Assembly (NCBI GenBank): GCA_030142905.1
Contig: JASJOG010000136.1
Coordinates: 186,001 to 250,000 of the forward strand
Source: Heliopora coerulea
Lineage: Eukaryota > Cnidaria > Anthozoa > Scleralcyonacea > Helioporidae
Direction of reading: 5' to 3'
DNA: 64,000 nucleotides
A program made the translations under genes and the position numbers. The notes beneath the pieces are model-generated. The model did not search any database, was not told where the DNA came from, and saw nothing but the letters and a program-made list of their open reading frames with translations. This document shows, one piece after another, positions 37,401-45,700 of the stretch. Within the stretch, counting starts at the first letter, position 1, and each line of letters begins with the position of its first letter.

Positions 37401-40181
37401 AACTAAGTCTCGCTCTTAAATTGCGAATGATCAATAATTGTGAAACAGTCTTGGATTAAGGATTATTTTTAATTTAAGAATCCCACAATTGATAGGTTGG
37501 TATGTTATTAATAATCTTACGGAGTTTGTAGGATTTGCATTAAATGGTTGGTTAACTCTAATTTAAGACTTTCACAATTACTGACTATTCTTAATTTTAA
37601 GACCAAGAGTGTGTTGCAATGCAACATGTAACACAGCCCTAAACCTGTAGATCTTTACTTAAATCTGAACTGCTGGATCATGAGTTTCAGGGCCACAAAG
37701 GAGGGCAGTTATCGACTGATCTGTTTCCCAGTTGAAATATAGATGATTGTTAATGTGATATAGGTTGTAAATGTGAGAGCGTGGGGATAATTTGGACGAT
37801 GGATGAACGTTCGTCAAGCCCTAACCACAGAAATACGATTCCTGAGCCCCAGACGGGGATCGAACCCGCAACCTTCTGATGACTGGTGAGACGCTTCAAC
37901 CAATGAGCTACCGAGACTCGGATGGCGAGTCTTGCATCCTAGCTCTCCAGCTGAGTCTTGGTCACTCAATGGTTTGAACGTCTCACTGGCCATCAAAAGG
38001 TTGCGAGTTCGATCGTCCTCTGGGGTTCACAAATCGTTTTACTGGGATCGAGGTTTGACAAACGTTCATCGATCATCTAGGATAATAATTATTATTATCA
38101 TTATCGTGATTAATATTACTTTTTTTCATTTTTTTACTGTCATAAGGTTATACATTTGATACTTCGTTGGATCACTTCACTTGACAAATGCAGCTCATCT
38201 CGGTATGTTTTCTTGTCTAGTTTTGTGATGACGGCACTTACGGACAAGACTGCCAGCATCAGTGCCCGCAGTGCTCGCGGCACGTGGCAGGCCCATGCTA
38301 CAAGATCGACGGTCGCTGTCCTTGTTCCGCCGGCTATCGGGGTTCCCTGTGTGACAACGACTGTGCATTACTCTACTTCGGGCCAGACTGCAGGGATTTG
38401 TGCACATGTAAGTCACATGAAGTATGTCATCATGTTTCCGGACATTGCTTTCCGATTTCTTCTGGTCAATTCACGATCATGATTTTGGAAAACTTCACGG
38501 ATATGAAAGATCGTGAACGACAGAGGGAGCTAAAGGTCAACGTAGGTTCCCTAATGTCCTCAAATTATGATAAATATATCAAAACAGTTGGTCCGTTTAC
38601 CAAACGACAGATTCCATCTCAGTCCTCTGATAGGTACCAGAATACCACGGTCACCACAGGTGCCTCGTTCTATCAAACGACATCTTCCACGATGACTTCA
38701 CCACCGACTTCAAGCAGTCATGATTTCGTGGCTCGAATTCTTCGCTTATCCCAAGGGTTATCCTCGGATGGCCAGTACGAAGTTGTCGTTGTTACCATGT
38801 TGATGTTTGATGGTGCAGTGTTGCTGAATGGCACCAAAGTGAAGGATGTTATTAACTCAATCGAAGAAGATCGCCTTGGTGAGGTTCTCGGAAGTACCTA
38901 CTACTCAGGATCTTTATACAAAGAGTCTGCCGCTAGCACGTCGTTTTACGTGCAGTGGATCACCGGTATTGCAGGAGGTGAGTTTTCAGCTTATAAGTGC
39001 CCGACTTTTTCAGTCCATAGGCCCAACTGGTCTGTTAGGGTTTGGGGGGATGCACACAACCGGAAAGAAAACTGAGGTAAATGTCAAGCTGTGTTTGACT
39101 TCTAAACATTGTGCAACACCCGGTGAACAGTGATGTGCTGTCATACTGCACACTGTAAACTTTGTGCCGCAACCCATGAGCAATGTTGTGGTGCTCACCA
39201 TGAGCACACGGTGAACAATTTTGTACTACACCCTGCGGACAATTGTGTGCAGCACACTGGACAATGTGGTACTGCATATTGTGAACAATGTAATATTGAA
39301 CACTGTGAAAAATGTACTACGTACTGTGAACAAGGTACTGCACACTGTGAACAATGTTGTACTGCACACTGTGAACAATGTTGTACTGCACACTGTGAAC
39401 AATGTTGTACTGCACACTGTGAACAATGTTGTACTGCACACTGTGAACAATGTTGTACTGCACACTGTGAACAATGTTGTACTGCACACTGTGAACAATG
39501 TTGTACTGCACACTGTGAACAATGTTGTACTGCACACTGTGAACAATGTTGTACTGCACACTGTGAACAATGTACTGCACACTGTGAACAATGTCGTAGT
39601 GCACACAACTATTAAAAAACAAAGTTTTTAAATCGAAAATCCGGTTTAAAGTTATAGAAATTTTTTAGCTAATTAAGATCAGATATCGAGACATCATCTC
39701 GTTAGTGATTTCCTTCGAGTTTAGCTCATGAATTATCAATTTATTAAGAGTTTTATTTAGAAAAATTAAGATTTTTGTGTATACTCTCATTATTTCGGTT
39801 GCCCTAATTGATTTTCTTACTCGCTGCTCAGGTCTCCTGTTGACGGTAGTCCTTGTAATCTTGTTCACGATGTGCAAACGCCGACGCAGGCATTTAAAGA
39901 AATTAAAATCGCAAAAGAAAAAAGAAAAAGAAGTGGAAACTGAGATGGAAATGAAAACACGAAGCTTCCGCCATAACGGTTACAGGCTTGCCTTTGATAA
40001 TCCTTATTACGATGTCCTTGCTGCTATGGCTTTAGATGACGATGTCGAAGAAGACTATATCAATCCGTTATGTGATCTAGAAAGCCTCACTAGCCATCAA
40101 GGAAGCGATGCAACAGTAAGCACCGCTACGGAATGTAGTATCCAAAAAGGAGGAAGTCTACAGTCAATTTCCTATTGTTAA
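9589..40181 (+). CDS. Large single-pass receptor: YGG modules-TSP1-MAM-CBM-F5/8C-EGF array-TM-NPxY tail (18 exons, 2041 aa)
   Basis: Exons: 9589-10927, 14421-14615, 22381-22512, 23155-23427, 24825-25081, 26242-26449, 26735-26873, 28674-28759, 29893-30138, 30897-31310, 32531-32675, 33615-33841, 34042-34162, 34657-34881, 35564-35905, 36674-37343, 38221-38977, 39832-40181. All are GT..AG and total 6126 nt with TAA. The start ATG is chosen because it opens a signal peptide (MSLLRRTLFLTFVLC). Approximate layout by residue: three repeats of a ~120-aa module with YGG-x-x-FAY and GWG (45-400); the start of a TSP1 repeat (425-447), cut short; MAM (455-640); CBM6/35-like galactose-binding fold (647-760); F5/8C with PLGMQSG (765-900); about 18 EGF-like modules (958-1740) of the MEGF/Draper CxCxxGxxGxxC type; a Thr/Ser-rich region (about 1810-1840); one membrane helix (about 1920-1942) followed by KRRRRHLKK; then a tail of about 95 aa with NPYYDVL. 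The EGF array and NPxY tail suggest an engulfment or scavenger receptor, by analogy to MEGF10/Draper/CED-1; the ligand is unknown. I know no named orthologue. Exon chain confidence is high; function is inference. Confidence 0.85.
10928..14420 (+). other. Receptor intron 1, nothing recognisable
   Basis: This is an AT-rich intron of about 3.5 kb between the N-terminal exon and the first MAM exon. I looked for an exon that would complete the truncated thrombospondin repeat (further Cys residues, phase 1 at both ends) and did not see one. Open frames inside are short and without family resemblance. Confidence 0.6.
15345..15486. repeat. Inverted-repeat (MITE-like) element with CTCGGCTATCGCCTCG centre
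   Basis: The left arm starts ATATCATACACTCG and contains GTTTCATCAGATATC. The right arm contains GATATCTGATGAAAC and ends CTCGTGTATGATAT. They are reverse complements over about 60 bp with some mismatches. The centre, CTCGGCTATCGCCTCG, reappears as CTCGGCTATCGTCTCG near 34390, flanked by different arms, which suggests a second, more degraded copy in another receptor intron. Confidence 0.75.
16081..16310 (-). mobile_element. tRNA-derived SINE, family 1, copy 1
   Basis: On the plus strand it begins AAGCTGTTCTCCCTAATGG. On the minus strand, from 16310 leftwards, it carries a tRNA-type promoter: an A-box-like TGGCGACACAGTGG and a B box AGTTCGATTCC. The same body sequence (AAGCTGTTCTCC..GTCCA.., then GTGTGACC.AGGT) is found at 19436-19685 and 45377-45540 in the same orientation. 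Three related copies with internal pol III boxes indicate a SINE. Confidence 0.65.
16905..17000 (+). repeat. tRNA-like sequence (SINE head or tRNA pseudogene)
   Basis: The sequence runs GCGCTGATGAGTTAAACTTAG (A-box-like) and then ACGAGTTCAAATCCCGCCC, a good B box / T-arm as in Leu or Ser tRNAs. The acceptor and anticodon arms do not fold convincingly, so it is not called as a functional tRNA. It lies within receptor intron 2. Confidence 0.4.
19231..19382. repeat. Near-perfect hairpin element, copy B
   Basis: Arms 19231-19292 and 19321-19382 are 62 bp long and differ at a single position as reverse complements, around a 28-bp loop. They start AAAATAAAACATATTCCG. The tail after the right arm has GTTGTCGGCTGGTCATGG, matching the tail of copy A near 1358. 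The near-identity of the arms suggests recent insertion or arm-to-arm correction. It is a non-coding MITE-like element inside receptor intron 2. Confidence 0.85.
19436..19685 (-). mobile_element. tRNA-derived SINE, family 1, copy 2
   Basis: The plus-strand start AAAGCTGTTCTCCTTAGAGG and the inner GTGTGACCAAGGTCACC match the copies at 16081 and 45377. On the minus strand, the A-box-like TGGATGACACGGTGG and the degenerate B box GGTCTGATGCC are visible. It sits directly beside hairpin element copy B, so the two insertions may be nested. Open frames across it are not genes. Confidence 0.65.
25281..25472. repeat. Cluster of TTTCAYATGTGAAA palindromes
   Basis: Within about 200 bp the near-perfect 14-bp palindrome TTTCACATGTGAAA or a one- to two-base variant occurs about five times (near 25287, 25360, 25389, 25410 and 25441-25468). 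The core CACATGTG/CATATG is also an E-box type site. The cluster lies in receptor intron 5 and probably belongs to a small repeat element. I cannot say whether any protein binds it. Confidence 0.7.
26565..26645 (+). mobile_element. tRNA-derived SINE head, family 2
   Basis: TAGCTTATTGGTTAGAGCG (A-box region) is followed about 32 bp later by GTGGGTTTGATCC (B box), the layout of a tRNA-derived pol III promoter. The same arrangement occurs twice near 37825-38045. The downstream phrase CAGAAATCGTTTTTCTGATG resembles CACAAATCGTTTTACTGGG after the copy near 38029, supporting a common SINE family. It lies in receptor intron 6. Confidence 0.6.
27684..27850. repeat. Duplicated 39-bp unit embedded in (TA)n
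   Basis: A unit of about 39 bp starting GAGGCCCAGTAGGCCGAAAC is present twice (27716-27754 and 27792-27830), each flanked by (TA)n runs, giving a period of about 76 bp. On the minus strand it reads as GGAACCGTTTCGGCCTACTG. It lies just beyond the hammerhead motif and the GIY-YIG reading frame on the minus strand, so it is probably the terminal (pLTR) part of the same Penelope-like element. Confidence 0.7.
27897..27946 (-). ncRNA. Hammerhead ribozyme motif (type I, minimal stem III)
   Basis: Read on the minus strand: TTTTAGT (stem I, 5' side), CTGATGA, stem II CGC / GCG closed by loop CTAGA, GAAA, then CTCGAGTT and ACTGAGAA (stem I, 3' side). TTTTAGT pairs with ACTGAGA through Watson-Crick and G-U pairs. 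Stem III is the palindrome AACTCGAGTT, too short to fold alone, and the predicted cleavage follows GTT. This is the arrangement described for hammerheads in Penelope-like elements, where two molecules can pair through stem III. It lies 52 bp beyond the stop of a GIY-YIG frame on the same strand. All core nucleotides are present; activity is untested. Confidence 0.75.
27998..28387 (-). mobile_element. Penelope-like retroelement fragment, GIY-YIG endonuclease part
   Basis: An open frame of about 130 aa on the minus strand encodes the C-terminal GIY-YIG domain of a Penelope-like element: AIYKV and EYIG as the two halves of the GIY-YIG motif, FKTRYNH with the catalytic Arg, ALSKYVWQLK, IKQARAY, and a Glu in LYLAEK, ending in ELISLCRHKNKF. 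The reverse transcriptase is missing; the frame is cut at its 5' side by a (CA)n/(TA)n run (28388-28443). The Val-Cys string in the extended frame is translated repeat, not protein. The insertion is antisense in receptor intron 7 and is a dead, 5'-truncated copy. Confidence 0.8.
28388..28443. repeat. (CA)n/(TA)n microsatellite
   Basis: A run of about 20 CA units is followed by about 8 TA units, abutting the truncated edge of the Penelope-like fragment. It could mark the microsatellite target into which the element inserted; (TA)n also borders the other end near 27850. Confidence 0.9.
29127..29640. repeat. (TTTG)n-type microsatellite tract
   Basis: Some 500 bp of TTTG units are mixed with CTTG, TCTG and TTCG variants on the plus strand, in receptor intron 8. 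It is almost free of A on this strand. Overlapping open frames rich in Cys, Leu, Phe and Val arise from the repeat and are not genes. Confidence 0.9.
32099..32488. repeat. Short inverted-terminal element with duplicated CCGAG-rich module
   Basis: The ends CAGCCTTCGTAATT (near 32099) and AATTACGAAGGCTG (near 32474) are perfect 14-bp inverted repeats, about 390 bp apart. Just inside each end (about 32134-32206 and 32400-32482) lies a copy of a ~75-bp module containing CCGAGGNAAACCAGAAAAAT and TGCCGAGTGCCGAGGC, in the same orientation. Terminal inversion and lack of coding capacity suggest a MITE-like insertion in receptor intron 10. Confidence 0.7.
36030..36378. repeat. (ATC/ATT)n microsatellite
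   Basis: About 350 bp of imperfect trinucleotide repeat (ATC, ATT, ACC, GTT units) lie in receptor intron 15. Long Ile/Met or Asp/Asn frames on both strands are artefacts. A threefold direct repeat of CCTTCCGATCA follows at 36530-36562. Confidence 0.92.
37400..37620. repeat. Imperfect inverted repeat
   Basis: The left part (CTCTTAAATT..CAATAATTGTGAAACAGTCTT) and right part (read in reverse, GTCTTAAAATT..CAGTAATTGTGAAAGTCTT) are complementary with mismatches, giving a weak hairpin of about 220 bp in receptor intron 16. A decayed MITE-like element is the simplest reading. Confidence 0.5.
37825..38045. mobile_element. Two convergent tRNA-like SINE heads, family 2
   Basis: On the minus strand, about 37920-37825 reads TAGCTCATTGGTTGAAGCG then GCGGGTTCGATCCCCG, a clear A box plus B box. 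On the plus strand, about 37960-38030 has CACTCAATGGTTTGAACG and then GCGAGTTCGATCG, with a weaker A box. The two heads are inverted relative to each other and separated by about 40 bp, so transcripts through them could pair. Both resemble the copy at 26565. They lie in receptor intron 16 and are not called as tRNA genes because no cloverleaf closes. Confidence 0.6.
39130..39605. repeat. 24-bp minisatellite in last receptor intron
   Basis: From about 39336 to 39600 a 24-bp unit (TGCACACTGTGAACAATGTT then GTAC) is repeated nine or ten times with almost no change, ending with a 21-bp variant. Degenerate copies extend left to about 39130. Because the unit is a multiple of three and lacks stops, several frames on both strands stay open (for example repeated CTAHCEQC). 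The splice sites on both sides (38978 and 39831) place it within an intron, so the frames are not taken as coding. Confidence 0.9.
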
Positions 40182-42700
40182 ATCTGAAACATATTTTCGA
40201 GCCTGGCCTCTCGACGTAATGGTAACATAAAGGCGAAACCTGGGGTTGACTGACTCGTCACGTTGAATTTAAAAGTTTCTCTATTCCGTTTTCGGTGGAA
40301 AACTTCACAGCTCGAACGCGGTGAATGGAAAAGTGTAGGAATTTGAGTCAAAAAAACTTATGACACAAAACGTGCCCACAATTTAGATTCTTGCACTTTT
40401 TGCTGCTGCAAATTCTTAACTACTTTGTAAAGTTGAATAGAACGTGAACGTACTTGCTGAGAGTTTCGTCCATATCATTTTTAATGGCAGTTGATGTACA
40501 CCAGTGCAAACTTTCGATAAAATCTCTTTGAAGTTTACCCTAATTTTGGTAAGGTGTTTTTTTTCTTGTTTTTTTTTTGTTTTGTTTTGGGGTTTTTTTT
40601 AATTGAAGTAGAATTTTTTATATTTTCGATACTTACGAATTTTCTCCCATTTTTGTATCCTCCTTATGGTACAAACTGTAAATATCGTGGTTTCTACTCG
40701 ATGTCGAAAATTTAAAAAAAACCATCTGTATACGAGCTATAAATGATAAATTGGAAAAAAAAGTCGTTATAACCACAATACTAATGAAACTGATACGATT
40801 AACTTCGATATCACATGTACCCCAGTCACATCAACGCTTAAACATGTTGAAAGTCAAACCACTTTTGAAAGAAATCTCGTAGTTGCCATGCAAATTGTGG
40901 CAGTTAAGTGAACTAACCAACTGGGAACTTTATTTCGCCAAATTACCGTTTGCTAATCTGTTTTTATCCAGTGTGGCATAACTCGGATTACGGCTGGAAG
41001 TTCCAAATACGTTGGACAAAACGTAGTTTGATTAAAGCTGTGTTATTGTTGCGGGCGGGGTTGCGAAGTTTTTGGGATTAGATTTATTTATTTGCTGCCG
41101 TGATGACGTTTTAAAAACGTTGAAACTTTTTTCGGTTCAACGTGGTTGTATATTATTTAGAAATATCCCACCAAAAATCTGCATCTTAATGTATACATCT
41201 AACTTAGCTTCACTTCATTCACTTCGTCCACGTTTAGTCGAATACATACTGTCTTATATTATCCTAATTTACTATTCATATAAATATGTATCTATAGAAT
41301 TACTACCCGCCAATTTTAAAGGACTAAAGGGATAATGTATTTTTGTAAGGTTATTTACCAAAATTAAAATGTATTCACAACACCCGAACTGGTTATTTTT
41401 TCATTCGCTTTCGTCCTGTTTCCATGTCTTCGCCGTAACTGTACAACTGAACTTCGTGGCTACATGAAGTGGCTTCACTGGTTTTCTTTTTTAAAAAGGA
41501 AATGGAACGGAAACATTTTTCAATGTTTTCGTACAATTTTTGTAGAAATTTACTTGTCGTCTAACCAATCAGATTAATTAAAATAGATTAATTTAAATAG
41601 ATTAATTGATCTGATTAATGTCAATTAGACTAATTAATCAAATTAGTCAGTCTAATTTACTGCAATTTGGTTAAACTATTCGATATCAAAAGGTCGGTAG
41701 ATATCGAGTAGGGACAAACAATGCACTAAGGCTGAGTTCTTAAGCAAAAGAACAATGCTTATACCTAGTTTATGGTTAGAAATTTGAAAAACTAATATCA
41801 GTTTCTTTTAAAGCAATCAGAGTATTCTCTCAGTTTCTTGGAAATTATAGTTAACTTTGGCTACGTGCGCGTCATGTATCACCTCCACCGTAATTTAATC
41901 TGACATTAACTTTAACGATGTCATGGTCTCCAGTATATAAAATAACAGCTTTGTTTGTAATAAATTAGGTTTGCCGACAATGACTTTCAAATAACGTCAA
42001 CATATTACCGTGATTTGTTTGGTCTGATCTGATCGCTCAATTATTGAGTTTACAAGACGCTATTCAACGCGGAGTATGTTTCTTGCTTACAAACCTGAAC
42101 CACCCCACATTTTCGATAAAAGCTTCAAAAACTTCTCTGTGTTCAAACTTCAAAGCACTCTTAAGTTGATTAAAAATGTGTTAATGGTCGTCTGTTGGCG
42201 CTATGGAATGCCCTTCGATGCAAATGGTTGCGTATCTTTGCTAGTGAATGTCGATTGAATAAAATGAATGTATTTTTGCGTCAATGAGTTTGAGGTTGGC
42301 GTTAATGATAGTATATTTTCTGTTAATGGATAGCGGAAGGTGTATTTGGCGATATCTTTGCAACTTTTCCTATGCATTTGACACAATATTGGGTAATCAT
42401 ATAGAACAAAAAACAGACTAAGTATTTATACCTCCATATCATCTTGCGCATTTTTTTCCTATCTCACCACTTTCGACGCAAATGTAAGTAAGGAACAAAC
42501 AGAATTTGCGCTAGTGGTACTCCAGCGGCAGTTACGAATTGGCGGTCAGGTCGACGGCGGTCAGCGGACATGCTATTCCCATAAAGCTCTCCGGTCGTGT
42601 GTCAGCCATGTTGATTCTCTAATTTTGGTTGTTTCTGGAGATTCGGATTGTCGATAGCAGCAAAATTTGCTCCAGTTCTTTTGCCTGGATTGTGGAAATC
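40182..42700. other. Intergenic region, receptor 3' end to SF3A3
   Basis: The 3' UTR of the receptor and the promoter of SF3A3 lie here, both plus strand. T-rich runs occur at 40556-40600. An ATTAAT-rich segment (about 41570-41660) contains repeated GATTAATT and TAATTAATC. AATAAA occurs near 41959. The frame at 41072-41335 shows no homology I can recognise. No additional gene is called. Confidence 0.5.
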
Positions 42701-45700
42701 ATGGAAACAATAATAGAAAGACAAAGGCGTCTACACGAGGAATGTGAAAGATTAGAAGATGCATTAGCGGAAGAATTGTTATGGAAGAAACAAACGGTAT
42801 GGCGAGACTGTCACCTGTCATCGTATTGAAAACTAGAAATTTAATGTCGTCTATTTTTTAGAGTTTTATTTCGCCCTTCCAAATTCTTTTTTTGGTAATG
42901 CATTATTAGGGAAACAAGCAGAATTTAGTTGCCTGAACAAGGTTACCTTTGGTTGATAGACTAAAGTGTCATTAATCTAGAAATTTACCCATGCCAGTTA
43001 CTGAGACAGGCTTAAGGGATAAATCGTTCAGCAGGATACATGAATACAGTAGAAGGGTACAGTGCAGTTTAGCAGGCGAACTTGATTTAATCGGGCAATT
43101 GCTGGCTCAACTCACCAAAACCTAACCCTAACCCAAAGAGTTCAGTGGCTTGTCTGCACCTGCTACAGTACTGCTGTAATGAAACTTAACCATTTTGGAG
43201 GATCGCATTTGAGCAATTTGTGAGTGAGAATCAAGAACTCAATAGGTCCTTGATAGTCACTTGAATCTTGCTTCTCAATCCTCGAAATAATTGCGTCAAT
43301 GGTGAAATTACATGCGAGGCCTCAAGAGATGCTCGTAGGTCTCTCAAACCTTGAAATAAAATTGCACCTTGGAGAAATTTCTGCTTAATCAAATCATTGT
43401 CAAGCATTACCCATTGAGGGTAAAACTATAAAGGTTTGCTTCACCTTTTACCATCGTGAATTGATTTTCTACCAGTAGGAATGATAAAACAGATTTTAAT
43501 GCTAAGATTTGGCTTGTAAAAAAATTGGCATTTGAATCAACATTACTTCAAAGTCTTATTTGGCTCATCGAGTTAGTAAATACAGCTGAGCTGATCCTAA
43601 TACAGTTGGTCAAACTTAACTGACTCAACCATCAAACATCTTGTGAAATTAATTCAAAGTCTTGAGTTTGACTTGGCAGTAGTTTGCTGAGTGAACTGGA
43701 CCTGAAGTATCTTGAAGATGAGAAGATGAATCAAGTTTTGGTCAGAGTTGTAAGATCAATTTGTGCCAAATCAACAGCAAGAAGCAATTCATATTACACT
43801 GTATTTAAATAGTGAGATACATGCAGTCGTGACACACTTGTGTGAAAACATTGAAGAATAGGGCTCGCATCCTTGCTCAAGCACATTCAAGAATCATGCT
43901 TGCTTCTGGAAAACATTTGCAATTCTTGAAAATTTCTCAAAAAATAACTGTATTTGTTTTTCACGATCGTTGCTTTAACTTGAATTGCACTCGATTCTGT
44001 AGGTTAAGTTTCATCAGAGCATTACTGTAAACTGCATTCTAGCTCAGTATAAACCAACATGTAGCACTGAGTGACTGTGTGGCAATATATACTAAAGATG
44101 CACTAAATGTGGTAAACTAGGGATCATTACCTTAATGTCAAACTTATCATTTATTGTATTAGCAAAGAGACCAAATCAATTCTGATCACAGAGGAAGGGA
44201 GCTATTTGAGGTAGGAACTGAATTTGAGACATGATGATTATTCTCAATTTTAACAAGAACTCTATTCAACTGGGGTTACAGCTAATGTACAGTAGCTAAC
44301 TTTCACAAACAGCTGCTTCTCCATTCATTGTAATTATATTGTATATGCTTGAATTATGGTATAATAAGCATGATACTCTAAAGTGTTTATACAGTTTTCA
44401 GACCCCATGTCTATTCAGAGACCTATCAGCTGTGGTTTATGCCAGTTTTATATTCAACTCTGAATACTTCTTTTTCACCAGATTACCAGTCTGGTAATAC
44501 TCTTGTTTTATTAGTTTACAAACTCTTTTCATAGACCGTGTTCTACATATCAGAGAATAGTCAGAGTTAGTCAGACAATTCAAGTTCCCTCTGCTTTTAC
44601 ATATTTAAAATCTAAAATTTGCTGAATGCTGATCACTGTGCTATTTGCAAGGAAAGTGTTTTTGTTTTGTTTTGTTTTTCTTGGGTTTTTTTAATGATAG
44701 ACGTTTAGTTACTGAATTATAGCAATTTTTTGTTGTATTCACCAGAAGTAGATCTGTTGAGTTACTGTGTTTTGTAACATTCTCCACCACTTCTACTTGA
44801 AATCCTGTACCAATTTGTGGTGAACTGTATTGGTCCATGTGAAATTTTACTAATAAGTAAGCCACCAGTCTACACAAACTGTGAACCCTCCATCCTGGGT
44901 TATTATCACTATATTCCACCAAAATTTTATGTATTTTATAGTGTTTATCTTAACCCCTTTAATGGTGTTATTTTTTCTTTTGTTCTTTGATCCCTCACTT
45001 GCTTTTCCTTTGTTCTTTGATTTGTTCTGTTGTTCATAGGTGTCTGTTTGAGCTGGTACACATTGTTTACATTTATATAATTTTAAACTTGCAAATATTA
45101 TGTCATCTATTTTTCTATCTGTCATAAAGCTGTATTGGGTTTGAAGCCTGTTCCACATTTCATGTTTCACTTGGTAATTTTATTGGTTATCCTTAATTAT
45201 TTTGCAGCGTTGCATTGAAAGCAATAATTCCTTGTTAACTCTTTATGAGGACAAAGATGGGTAAGCAGCAGTTTTGATGACAATCCAAATTTCACAGGTT
45301 TTATTTTCAGTACAAATAAAGTTGAAGTTAAATCCAAAGTGTCTCAATTTATACTGGATAATCCTATCAGCTAGCTAAGCTGTTCTCCCTAGAGGTCTAG
45401 TAAGGGCCACCCCTTACAGGCCCAGAGTAACAAGAGGAAACCATTATAACTGGGTATGATACTTAGCAATGTTTGGTATGGTCAAACTGGACAACATTCT
45501 TCTCACATAGGACCAAGATAACTTTAACTTATTAAGAGGCAGGGCTTATCCCTTCGACAAGTAAAATTGCCTGACATTAACCACAGTAAAATACTATATG
45601 CCCTTGCCCTTCAATACTTCAGTGATTGATGAACCAGGTGGAAGTTAGAGGCAAATTAAAAATAAGATAGCCCAGCAAAATACATGCAATATATTAGGTA

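Noticed and set aside
39195..39631. Long open frames on both strands with CTAHCEQC- or TVNNVVLH-type repeats
   Set aside because: They are translations of a 24-bp minisatellite within an intron whose flanking exons splice cleanly around it.
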